Part shown: in pieces, positions 25,842 through 33,870 of the stretch
Layout of the letters: each line of letters begins with the position of its first letter
How positions within the stretch are numbered: the stretch's first letter is position 1
NCBI GenBank assembly: GCA_015063795.1
Contig: SVTL01000006.1
Location: 1 to 64,000, forward strand
Direction: 5' to 3'
Origin: Oscillospiraceae bacterium
GTDB lineage: Bacteria > Bacillota > Clostridia > Oscillospirales > CAG-272
DNA: 64,000 nt
Notes under the pieces: generated by a model
The model's database searches: none
The model's input: the letters and a program-made list of their open reading frames with translations, nothing else
Told to the model about the DNA's origin: nothing
Made by a program: the position numbers and the translations under genes

Positions 25842-25895
25842 GATGATAGAGAACAGACTTCATGACGTCTCATGGAAAGGAACGGAAAAATTGCT

Positions 25896-26156
25896 ATGGA
25901 AATCTTAAAGGTATCGTCGAAATCCAATCCAAGTCTTGTTGCGGGAGCCATCTCCGGCGTGATCAGGGAAGCGCCCGCTGTTGAAGTGCAGGCCATCGGT
26001 GCAGGCGCCGTGAATCAGGCCGTAAAGGCAGTCATCATCGCAAAGGGCTTTTTGGCTCCTGTGGGCATCGAGCTCTCCTTTGATCCCTCGTTTGTTGCGC
26101 TTGAGGTGGAAGGGGAGGAGCGGACCGCCATCCGCATCGTGGTGGAAAAGAAATAA
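25896..26156 (+). CDS. spoVS: Stage V sporulation protein S
   Basis: This 86-residue Alba-like protein acts in spore coat assembly and cortex formation in Bacillus and is conserved in spore formers. The sequence MEILKVSSKSNPSLVAGAIS and QAIGAGAVNQAVKAVIIAKG is characteristic. ATG 25896 aligns with the family start; an ATG eight codons earlier (25872) is closer to no better ribosome site, so some uncertainty remains. It has its own promoter. Confidence 0.95.
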   Translation: MEILKVSSKSNPSLVAGAISGVIREAPAVEVQAIGAGAVNQAVKAVIIAKGFLAPVGIELSFDPSFVALEVEGEERTAIRIVVEKK

Positions 26157-26172
26157 TGGAAAAGTCAGGAAA

Positions 26173-26205
26173 GGCAGTCGCAGAAGCGGCTGCCATTTTC
26201 TTTTC
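26173..26205. terminator. Bidirectional terminator
   Basis: GGCAGTCGC pairs with GCGGCTGCC around AGAA, followed by ATTTTCTTTT. It separates spoVS from convergent malQ. Confidence 0.8.
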
Positions 26206-26206
26206 A

Positions 26207-27646
26207 TCACCGCTCGTAAAGTCTTGTCAGGCGGCGGAGGTGGGTGGCGAGGGTGGAGGACATCTCCTCTTCGGTCATCCGCCAGCACCAGTTGCCGTGA
26301 GCCTTCGAGGGAGTATTCATGCGGGCGGAATTGTCCAGCCCGAGAAGGTCCTGCATCTGGAAGATCACGCGGTCGACGGTGGAGGCAAGGGCGGCTTTGA
26401 TCATCCCCTCGCGCAAGCCCTCCTTCGGATCGATGCGGAGATAGTCGGCGGCGAAGCCCACCTCTGCCGTTGAGCGGGAGGCGGCCCAGCCGAGGATGGT
26501 ATCGTTGTCGTGGGTGCCCACATACAAAACGCAGTTTTTCTCATACCGATGGGGCAGATAGGGGTTATGCGGCCCCGAATCGAAGGCGAAGAGCAGGATC
26601 TTCATGCCGGGAAAGCCATACCGCTCCCGCAGGGCATGGACCTCGTCGGTGAGAAAGCCCAGATCCTCGGCGATCAAAGGAAGCTGAGAAAAGCGGGTGA
26701 GCGCCCGGTCAAACAGGGCTTCGCCCGGTCCCTTGCGCCACTGACCTCGAACCGCATTGACAGCGGAGGCCTCAATGGCGTAAAAGGATTCGAGCCCGCG
26801 GAAATGATCGATCCGCGTCAGATCAAAGAGCGAAAAGGCGTGGGCAAAGCGCTCCATCCAGAAGGCATAGCCGTTTTGGCGCATGGCGTCCCAGTCGTAG
26901 AGAGGATTGCCCCATTTCTGACCGGTGGGACTGAAAGCGTCGGGCGGACAGCCGGCCACCTCGGTGGGATTGCCCTTCCCGTCGGTGAGAAAAAGGGGCA
27001 TGTGGGCATAAAAGTCCGCGCTGTCACGTCCGGGGTAAATGGGCAGGTCACCGATGAGGGTGATGCCCTTTTCGCTGCAAACACGGCGGAGCGTCTCCCA
27101 CTGGCGGAAGAACAGATATTGCAGGATCTTCTCGTTTTGGACGTCCTGTTCAAACGACGGGATGTCCTGCTTCCGCACCGTCCATTCCCACCATGGTCTT
27201 TGCCCGTTGTGACGCTTGCTGACTGCAAAAGAAGCATAATCATCCAGCCAAAAGGACTGTTTTCGGCAGAAGGCACCGAAATCGTCTGGCAGGGAGGCGG
27301 CGATGCGGTCGGCCGCCCTCTCAAGAAGCGGACGCTTGAAGGCATACACCTGCGGATAATTCACAGAGCGGGGGTCGGCATCGGGCGGAGCGATCTCTTC
27401 CTGTGAGAGCCACCCCTCCTCGCACAGCGTGTCGAGGTCGATGAGAAGCGGATTGCCCGCAAAGAGACTGATCGGTTGGTAGGGCGAATCGCCGTATCCC
27501 GTGGGGGAGAGGGGGAGCACCTGCCACATCGATTGCCCGGCTTCGGCTAAGAAGTCGGCAAAGGCATGGGCCTCTTTTCCGAGCGAACCGATGCCGTGTG
27601 GAGAGGGGAGGGAGGTAATGTGAAGCAAAACACCGCTGGAGCGCAT
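26207..27646 (-). CDS. malQ: 4-alpha-glucanotransferase
   Basis: This GH77 amylomaltase transfers maltosyl units between malto-oligosaccharides and releases glucose in the cytoplasm. The 479-residue protein starts RSSGVLLHITSLPSPHGIG and has the catalytic aspartate in LTRIDHFRG (Asp280), the acid/base glutamate in LPLIAEDLG and GTHDNDTILGW. Start ATG 27646 behind AAAGGAT; the longer frame runs into the permease gene and is rejected. It is last in an operon with a sugar-binding lipoprotein and two permeases, which implies alpha-glucan uptake. Confidence 0.96.
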   Translation of the reverse strand: MRSSGVLLHITSLPSPHGIGSLGKEAHAFADFLAEAGQSMWQVLPLSPTGYGDSPYQPISLFAGNPLLIDLDTLCEEGWLSQEEIAPPDADPRSVNYPQVYAFKRPLLERAADRIAASLPDDFGAFCRKQSFWLDDYASFAVSKRHNGQRPWWEWTVRKQDIPSFEQDVQNEKILQYLFFRQWETLRRVCSEKGITLIGDLPIYPGRDSADFYAHMPLFLTDGKGNPTEVAGCPPDAFSPTGQKWGNPLYDWDAMRQNGYAFWMERFAHAFSLFDLTRIDHFRGLESFYAIEASAVNAVRGQWRKGPGEALFDRALTRFSQLPLIAEDLGFLTDEVHALRERYGFPGMKILLFAFDSGPHNPYLPHRYEKNCVLYVGTHDNDTILGWAASRSTAEVGFAADYLRIDPKEGLREGMIKAALASTVDRVIFQMQDLLGLDNSARMNTPSKAHGNWCWRMTEEEMSSTLATHLRRLTRLYER

Positions 27647-27684
27647 GAGCCTATCCTTTCCAAAAACAAATGAAATCGGTACCG

Positions 27685-28521
27685 TCAACCCTTGACAGCA
27701 CCGGCTGCCACGCCCTTGACGATATGCTTCTGGGCGAGAAAATAGAAGACAACGATGGGGATGATGGCCAACACGAGCAGAGCCATCAATGCTCCAATAT
27801 CCCGTGAGCCGTACCCTCCCTGCAGGTACTGAACGGCGATGGGAATGGTCTTGTAGTCGCTGCCGATGACCAGATAGGGAAGCAGATAGTCGTTCCAGAT
27901 CCACATGGTATTGAGGATGGCCACGGTGATCAGCGAGGGCTTGAGCAGAGGCAGAATGATGCGGAAGAACATCCGAACAGCTCCTGCGCCGTCGATGAGC
28001 GCGGCCTCCTCGATGTCGGTGGGAAGCGCTTTGACAAAGCCCGAGAGGATGAACACCGACAGCCCCGAGCCGAAGCCCAGGTAAATGAGGAGGATGCCGA
28101 TCGGATTGTCCAGATGCAGGCTGTTGGCGGTCTTGGACATGGTGAACATCACCATCTGGAAGGGAACGATCATGCTGAACACGAACAGGTAGTACACAAG
28201 GCGGGTGAAGCGGTTTTTCACGCGGGTGATATAGTAGGCACACATGGAGCAGAAAAGAACGATGGCGCCCACGGAAAAAAGGGTGATGAACAACGACCAG
28301 CCGAAGGCCGAGAAGAAATCGGTCTTGGCGATGCCCGCTTTGTAGTTTTCAAGCCCGACGAAGGTGTTGGCATTCGGAAAAGCAAAGGGCGCATCGGCGA
28401 TGAAAAACCGCCCCTTGAAGGAGTTGTACAGCACGATGACCACAGGGGAAAGAAAGAGGGCGGCCAGCAGCGTCATGACCGTATAAAAGAGCACCTTTTT
28501 CCCAAAAGAGGGCTTTTGCAT
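27685..28521 (-). CDS. Carbohydrate ABC transporter permease (MalG type)
   Basis: This 278-residue permease has six predicted helices. The cytoplasmic EAA loop that contacts the ATPase reads DIEEAALIDGAGAVRMFFRIILP. The ATG at 28521 overlaps the stop of the other permease by one base, so the two are translated together; a TTG one codon upstream is the alternative. With the MalF-type partner it forms the channel for malto-oligosaccharides. No ATPase gene is in the operon, so a shared MsmK-like ATPase elsewhere is likely. Confidence 0.92.
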   Translation of the reverse strand: MQKPSFGKKVLFYTVMTLLAALFLSPVVIVLYNSFKGRFFIADAPFAFPNANTFVGLENYKAGIAKTDFFSAFGWSLFITLFSVGAIVLFCSMCAYYITRVKNRFTRLVYYLFVFSMIVPFQMVMFTMSKTANSLHLDNPIGILLIYLGFGSGLSVFILSGFVKALPTDIEEAALIDGAGAVRMFFRIILPLLKPSLITVAILNTMWIWNDYLLPYLVIGSDYKTIPIAVQYLQGGYGSRDIGALMALLVLAIIPIVVFYFLAQKHIVKGVAAGAVKG

Positions 28522-29366
28522 CAAACATCACGCTCCTTTGAGGAGGTCAGACGGAGCTGGGCGAAGGCGATCAGCGATACGATCAGAAAAAAGATCACAG
28601 CCTTTGCCTGCCCAACGCCCTCCTGCCCGATCCGCCCATAGAAGGTCTTGTAAATGTCCAGCGCCAGCATGGAGCTTTCACGGGCAGGCGCACCGTCGGT
28701 GAGTGCCAGGTTCTGGTCGAAGAGCTTGAAGGAGTTGGTCAGCGTCAGAAACAGGCAGATGGTGAAGGCGCTAGCCACAGAGGGAAGCGTCACATGGCGG
28801 AGAGCCTGCAGCGAGGAAGCACCGTCGATGGCAGCCGCCTCGTGCAGCTGAGGGGGAATGCTCTGCAGCGCGGCGATATAGATGATCATCATATAGCCGA
28901 TCAGCTGCCAGTTGGTCATGATCACCAGCCCCCAGAAGCCGTAGCTCGCCGAGTAGGTCACGTCTACTCCCAAAGGCTGCAGAAGCCCGTTGATGATCAG
29001 CTGCCAGATATAGCCGAGCACGATGCCGCCGATGAGATTGGGCATGAAGAACACCGAGCGGTAGATGTTGGTCAGGCGAAAGGTCTTGGTGAGCGCCAGC
29101 GCCAGCAGAAAGGCGGAAACGTTGACGGTGATGACCGAAACGACCGTGAACAGCGAGGTGAAGCCGAGCGCGCGCAGAAAATGACCGTCTGAGCGAAAGG
29201 CCTCGATATAGTTCTCAAGCCCCACCCATTTCGCATCGGCGACGGTGGTGAAGGAGGTGAAGGAGAGGTAGAGCCCCATGAGAAAGGGGATCAGAAAGGC
29301 GATCAGAAAGGCGGCCAGCGTGGGAAAAACAAACACGGGAAGCCACTTTTTCAGATAATGCTGCAT
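28521..29366 (-). CDS. Carbohydrate ABC transporter permease (MalF type)
   Basis: This 281-residue permease has six predicted helices and the EAA loop LHEAAAIDGASSLQALRHVTLPSV. NIYRSVFFMPNLIGGIVLGYIW is typical of MalF-like proteins. It follows the binding-protein gene by 12 bases and overlaps the second permease. The operon order (binding protein, MalF type, MalG type, enzyme) matches Firmicutes oligosaccharide operons. Confidence 0.92.
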   Translation of the reverse strand: MQHYLKKWLPVFVFPTLAAFLIAFLIPFLMGLYLSFTSFTTVADAKWVGLENYIEAFRSDGHFLRALGFTSLFTVVSVITVNVSAFLLALALTKTFRLTNIYRSVFFMPNLIGGIVLGYIWQLIINGLLQPLGVDVTYSASYGFWGLVIMTNWQLIGYMMIIYIAALQSIPPQLHEAAAIDGASSLQALRHVTLPSVASAFTICLFLTLTNSFKLFDQNLALTDGAPARESSMLALDIYKTFYGRIGQEGVGQAKAVIFFLIVSLIAFAQLRLTSSKERDV

Positions 29367-29378
29367 AAGAAGTCTCCT

Positions 29379-30701
29379 TTATTCCGACTCTCTCCTCCAC
29401 CCCTCGATCACGGTCTGCTTCACCTTGTCCCAATCGATGGTCCCCTGCGCATAGCGGAGGAGGGCGGAGCCGAATTCATCTTTGAAGGTCTGTCCGGGGA
29501 AGAGGGTGAAGTTCCAGTCGATGGTGTTTTTGTCCTCATCCTCCATCCAGCGGAGCATCTCCAGCGTCAGAGGATCGGAGGGACGCTCAGATTCTTCGAT
29601 GGTGTCAAAGGGCGAGACAAAGCCCAGCTCCCCCGTCACAAACGACTTGCCCTTTTCGCTGGAGAAGAGCCAATACAGGAAATCGGCGGAGGCCTTCTGC
29701 TTCTCCTCGGAGGCCTTGGCGTTGATGCAGAAAAAGTTTTCCGTACCGATGCAGAGCCCCTGATCCTCCTCGCCCTCAATGCCCATATAGATGGGAAGAA
29801 AGGCGATGTCCTCGGCCTTGACCGTGTTGCCGCTGACCGTGGCGATCTGCGAATAGGCCCAGTTGCCGTTCTGCACCATCGCGCACTGCCCCAGGGCAAA
29901 TTCGGCCATGGAATCGGCCACCTGCTTGCTGCCCAGAAGCTTGGGGGAGGTGGTGGAGTTGTTCAGATAAAGGTCAAAGATGTTTTTGAAGTTGTCCGCA
30001 TACTCAAAGGCGATCTCCTTGGTGGCATCGCTTGTCAGATCGATGCTGCGGTTCTTGAATTCGTAGTAAACGGGGATGTTGGCCAGATGCGTCTGCCAAC
30101 GCCAATCCTCGCCGCTTTTGAGGGAGGTGGAGGCAAACACGCCGTTGATGGAAAGCTCAGCTTTGTGGGCGGTCATATCCTCGACCACGGTCTTCAGCTT
30201 CTCAAAGCTGTCGATGTCCTCCATGCTGTCGATCTCCTTCTGACGGTCGCTCAGAGCAAAATAACGGTCGGTGATGGCGCGGTTGTAGAGGATGCCGTAG
30301 CCCTCCACGATATAGGGAATGCCGTAAACGGCATCGCCGTCGCGGATGGCGAGGGATTTGTCGGTCAGCGCCTTGTACAGCTGCGTGTCGGACAGGTCGG
30401 CGCAATAGTCCTTCCAGGCGGCGTATCCGCGGGGACCGTTGACCTGGAAGATGGTGGGCGCATCGCTTTTGGCGATCTCGCTTTTCAGCGTTTGCTCGTA
30501 GGTGTTGGAGGCGGCGGTGACCACCTTCAAACGAACACCGGTCTCTTCCTCGTAAACAGCCGCGATTTCGTCGTAAACATCGGCGATCTCGGGCTTGAAA
30601 TTGAGATAATATATGGAAACGGTGTCGCCGTCCTTCTGCATACAGCCGCAAAGGAGCAGACAGGGAAGAAGCGCAAGCGCGCAGATCAGGCTTTTTTTCA
30701 T
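29379..30701 (-). CDS. Extracellular sugar-binding lipoprotein
   Basis: The 440-residue protein has a lipoprotein signal peptide with lipobox LLCGC (Cys20), so it is anchored outside the membrane. The rest is a cluster B solute-binding fold, with GIPYIVEGYGILYNRAIT, WAYSQIATVSG and aromatic residues for sugar stacking. It delivers sugar to the two permeases encoded downstream. The MalQ gene at the operon end suggests alpha-1,4-glucans; this is inferred from context. Confidence 0.93.
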   Translation of the reverse strand: MKKSLICALALLPCLLLCGCMQKDGDTVSIYYLNFKPEIADVYDEIAAVYEEETGVRLKVVTAASNTYEQTLKSEIAKSDAPTIFQVNGPRGYAAWKDYCADLSDTQLYKALTDKSLAIRDGDAVYGIPYIVEGYGILYNRAITDRYFALSDRQKEIDSMEDIDSFEKLKTVVEDMTAHKAELSINGVFASTSLKSGEDWRWQTHLANIPVYYEFKNRSIDLTSDATKEIAFEYADNFKNIFDLYLNNSTTSPKLLGSKQVADSMAEFALGQCAMVQNGNWAYSQIATVSGNTVKAEDIAFLPIYMGIEGEEDQGLCIGTENFFCINAKASEEKQKASADFLYWLFSSEKGKSFVTGELGFVSPFDTIEESERPSDPLTLEMLRWMEDEDKNTIDWNFTLFPGQTFKDEFGSALLRYAQGTIDWDKVKQTVIEGWRRESE

Positions 30702-30874
30702 TGTTTTTTCATCCTTTCTCGAAAAAATGAATGTGCAGCCTTAGTGTGATGAAAAACGAAAAAAATATACATCGGTTTCGGAACGCAAAACAACGGCGGA
30801 TGCGCAGGAAAAGTGCGCAAAATCAAGGAAAGTTTTTTCTATACTTATTTTTATAAAGTATTTTCCCGATGCGG

Positions 30875-30903
30875 TTGACCTTTTTTTCCAAACATGGTAT
30901 AAT
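30875..30903 (+). promoter_or_regulatory. Promoter of the tandem Gfo/Idh/MocA genes
   Basis: TTGACC (30875-30880) and TATAAT (30898-30903), 17-base spacer. The 288 bases between this gene and the divergent binding-protein gene contain nothing else that I can assign. Confidence 0.8.
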
Positions 30904-30989
30904 ATCAAAGAATGAATGCTTTTGGACATTTTTGTGCCGAAGCGAAAAAATCGCATACACAAAAAGGTAAAAAATGAGGAGGGTATCCC

Positions 30990-32273
30990 ATGGCAGAATT
31001 CAGAAAGATCAAGGTCGGCGTATTCGGTGCCGGCAGAGGCCGTGTGTTTATGAATCATTTCAATGAGCCCATCGGTCTTGAATTGGTTGCTATCTGCGAC
31101 AACAATCCCGCAAAGGTAGAGGTTGCCAAGAAAGGACTCAAGAATCCGGACATCGTAACGTATTATGAGGATTTCGATGAGTTTTTGAAGCATCCCGATA
31201 TGGAAGCGGTCGTGCTCACCAACTATTTCAACGAGCATGCCCCCTATGCCATCAAGGCGTTGAAGGCCGGCAAGCATGTGCTCAGTGAGTGCTGCGCCTG
31301 CTCCACGCTGAAGGAGGGCGTTGAGCTCTGCGAGGCCGTGGAAGAGACCGGCAAGATCTATATGATCGCCGAGAACTATCCTTATACGGCATTCAACCAG
31401 GAAATGCGCCGTCTGTATCACACCGGTGAGATCGGCGAGGTCATGTACGCCGAGGGTGAATACAACCATCCGCCGGCAGGCGCCAAGCGCGCTTATGACC
31501 TGTTCGATTCCCCCGAGCACTGGCGTTACTGGCTGCCCGCCACCTACTATTGCACCCACGGTCTGGCTCCGCTGATGTACATCACCGACACCATGCCCAA
31601 GAGCGTCAACGCCCGTGCGGTAGCGGTCAACAGCATGGTAGCTCAGGCCGAGGAGCGTTTCCGTACCAAGGATGAGTGCGCTGTTTCGCTGGTCCGTATG
31701 GACAACGGCTCGATCTTCCGCCTGATGGGCATCGGCGTTGCCGGTCACTCCATCTGGTACCGTGTCCACGGCAACCGCGGTGCGATGGAAGCATCCCGCG
31801 GCAAGGGTTACTTCGGTCCCGGCGAGGTCCGCGTCTGGCATGAGCCTCTTCACCTGACCGGCGAATGGGCACATCTTCCCACCGAGCGTACCTACTATCC
31901 GTCCTGGCCCGCATTTGCCGACAAGATCGGTTCGGCCGGTCACGGCGGCGGCGACTTCTGGGTGAACTATCACTTCGCCGAAGCCATCCGCAACAACGAG
32001 CAGCCCTATCTGGATGTTTACCGCGCCTGCGCCATGTCCTCTGTGGGCATTTGCGGCTGGCTGAGCGTTATGAACAACGGCGAGAACGTGGAGATTCCCG
32101 ACTTCAAGGACAAGGTTGCCCGCGAGAAGTACCGTTCTTACGATAAGTCTCCCTTCCCGAGCCAGAGAAAGCTGAATCCCGAAGGCTGGATCAAGCCCTC
32201 CTCGGTCGGTCCCGACGACTACGATTACTACCTCAAGCTGGCCACCGCCAAGCACAACCTGCCCAGAACCTGA
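30990..32273 (+). CDS. Gfo/Idh/MocA family oxidoreductase, copy 1
   Basis: This 427-residue protein has the Rossmann fold KVGVFGAGRGRVF with the strand-2 end LVAICDNNP, then the family C-terminal alpha/beta sheet domain. Substrates of the family are sugars, inositols and their derivatives, with NAD(P). The usual catalytic EKP motif after AGKHVL reads SEC (Glu100-Cys101), so the lysine that contacts nicotinamide is missing. WVNYHFAEAI marks the C-terminal domain. It starts behind GAGGAGGG. The next gene is a close tandem paralog, and a third copy lies at 55521-56759. Confidence 0.88.
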   Translation: MAEFRKIKVGVFGAGRGRVFMNHFNEPIGLELVAICDNNPAKVEVAKKGLKNPDIVTYYEDFDEFLKHPDMEAVVLTNYFNEHAPYAIKALKAGKHVLSECCACSTLKEGVELCEAVEETGKIYMIAENYPYTAFNQEMRRLYHTGEIGEVMYAEGEYNHPPAGAKRAYDLFDSPEHWRYWLPATYYCTHGLAPLMYITDTMPKSVNARAVAVNSMVAQAEERFRTKDECAVSLVRMDNGSIFRLMGIGVAGHSIWYRVHGNRGAMEASRGKGYFGPGEVRVWHEPLHLTGEWAHLPTERTYYPSWPAFADKIGSAGHGGGDFWVNYHFAEAIRNNEQPYLDVYRACAMSSVGICGWLSVMNNGENVEIPDFKDKVAREKYRSYDKSPFPSQRKLNPEGWIKPSSVGPDDYDYYLKLATAKHNLPRT

Positions 32274-32397
32274 GGCGGTAGCTGACGGCAGTCGCTTTTA
32301 CAAAATAAAAAAGGAATCGGTCTTTCCAAAGCGGCAGACCGTATACAAAACCGTGTTCTCTCTCAAGGAGGATGCGAATCATCGGAGGAAAACAATT

Positions 32398-33693
32398 ATG
32401 GCAGAATTCAGAAAGATCAAACTCGGCGTATTCGGCGCCGGACGCGGCAGAGCGTTCATGAAGTATCCGAACGAGCCTATCGGCCTTGAGCTGGTCGCCA
32501 TCTGCGACAAGAACACCGCAAGAGCTCAGAGCGTAAAGAACAGCCTCAACATGCCCGACGTTGCCCTGTACGAGGACTTCGACGAATTTTTGAAGCACCC
32601 CGACATGGAAGCGGTCATGCTGGCCAACTACTTCAATGAGCATGCTCCCTATGCCATCAAGGCCATGAAGGCCGGCAAGCACGTGCTCAGCGAATGCGCC
32701 GCCTGCTCCACGCTGAAGGAAGGCATTGAGCTTTGCGAGACCGTGGAAGAAACCGGCAAGATCTATATGTTCGCCGAAAACTATCCTTACACCGCCTTCA
32801 ACCAGGAAATGAGACGTCTGTATCAGACCGGCGAGATCGGCGAGGTCATGTATGCCGAGGGTGAATACAACCATCCCGCTACCGGCTCCGGCCACGCCAG
32901 CTATCCGCTGACCGACGGTCCTTACCACTGGAGAATCTGGAACCCCACCACCTACTACTGCACGCACGGCATCGCTCCGCTGATGTACATCACCGACACC
33001 ATGCCCAAGAGCGTCAATGCCGTTGCCGTCGCACTGGACAGCAACGTAGCCAAGGCTGAGCAGATCAACCGCATCAAGGATGAAGGCGCTGTTTCCATGG
33101 TCCGCATGGACAATGGCTCCATCTTCCGCCTGATGGGCACCGGCATCCCCGGCCACTCCATCTGGTACCGTGTCCACGGTAACCGCGGTGCAATGGAAGC
33201 TTCCCGCGGCAAGGGCTACTTCGGCCCCGGCGAGGTCCGCGTCTGGCATGAGCCTCTCCACCTGACCGGTGAGTGGGCCAACACGCCCTCCGAGCGTACC
33301 TACTATCCGTCCTGGCCCGCATTTGCCGATAAGATCGCTTCGGCCGGTCATGGCGGCGGCGACTTCTGGGTGAACTATCACTTCGCCGAAGCCATCCGCA
33401 ACAACGAGCAGCCCTACCTGAATGTTTACCGCGGCTGCGCGATGTCCGCTGTCGGTATCTGCGGCTGGCTGAGTGCTCTGAACAACGGTGCTGAGGTTGA
33501 GATCCCCGACTTCGCTGACAAGGTTGCCCGCGAGAAGTTCCGCACCTGGGACAAGAGACCTTACCACGAGACCTACGAGACCACTCCCGAGAAGTGGCTG
33601 AAGCCCTCCATCGTTGGTCCCGACGACTACGAGTATTATCTCAAGGCTGCCTTCAAGCGCTGCGGCGAGGCTTATCCCCCCGAAAAGAAATAA
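32398..33693 (+). CDS. Gfo/Idh/MocA family oxidoreductase, copy 2
   Basis: This 431-residue protein is a close paralog of the preceding gene, with long identical stretches such as VHGNRGAMEASRGKGYFGP and the same SEC replacement (Glu99-Cys100) of the EKP motif. The two genes must come from a tandem duplication. The 124 bases between them hold no promoter I can see. Start ATG 32398 is behind GGAGGAAAAC; a longer in-frame N-terminus (from 32353) lacks a counterpart in copy 1. Substrate unknown; a sugar or cyclitol is likely. Confidence 0.88.
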   Translation: MAEFRKIKLGVFGAGRGRAFMKYPNEPIGLELVAICDKNTARAQSVKNSLNMPDVALYEDFDEFLKHPDMEAVMLANYFNEHAPYAIKAMKAGKHVLSECAACSTLKEGIELCETVEETGKIYMFAENYPYTAFNQEMRRLYQTGEIGEVMYAEGEYNHPATGSGHASYPLTDGPYHWRIWNPTTYYCTHGIAPLMYITDTMPKSVNAVAVALDSNVAKAEQINRIKDEGAVSMVRMDNGSIFRLMGTGIPGHSIWYRVHGNRGAMEASRGKGYFGPGEVRVWHEPLHLTGEWANTPSERTYYPSWPAFADKIASAGHGGGDFWVNYHFAEAIRNNEQPYLNVYRGCAMSAVGICGWLSALNNGAEVEIPDFADKVAREKFRTWDKRPYHETYETTPEKWLKPSIVGPDDYEYYLKAAFKRCGEAYPPEKK

Positions 33694-33718
33694 GAAGCGA
33701 ACACTTTCGCATACAAGG

Positions 33719-33748
33719 AACCACTGTCTTTTGGCAGTGGTTTCTTTT
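33719..33748 (+). terminator. Terminator after the tandem oxidoreductases
   Basis: AACCACTG (33719-33726) pairs with CAGTGGTT (33735-33742), followed by TCTTTT. Confidence 0.8.
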
Positions 33749-33773
33749 GCGGAGGAAAGCTGTGAAAAAAGCC

Positions 33774-33802
33774 TTGTCAGACGGCGGCATTTGTGGTATA
33801 CT
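33774..33802 (+). promoter_or_regulatory. Promoter of the ACT-MBL fusion gene
   Basis: TTGTCA (33774-33779) and TATACT (33797-33802), 17-base spacer. Confidence 0.7.
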
Positions 33803-33870
33803 GGTAAAAAGAAACCGCGATGCCGCTTTTTTGCGCATCCTAACGCTTTGCATATTATGGAAGGAAACAG

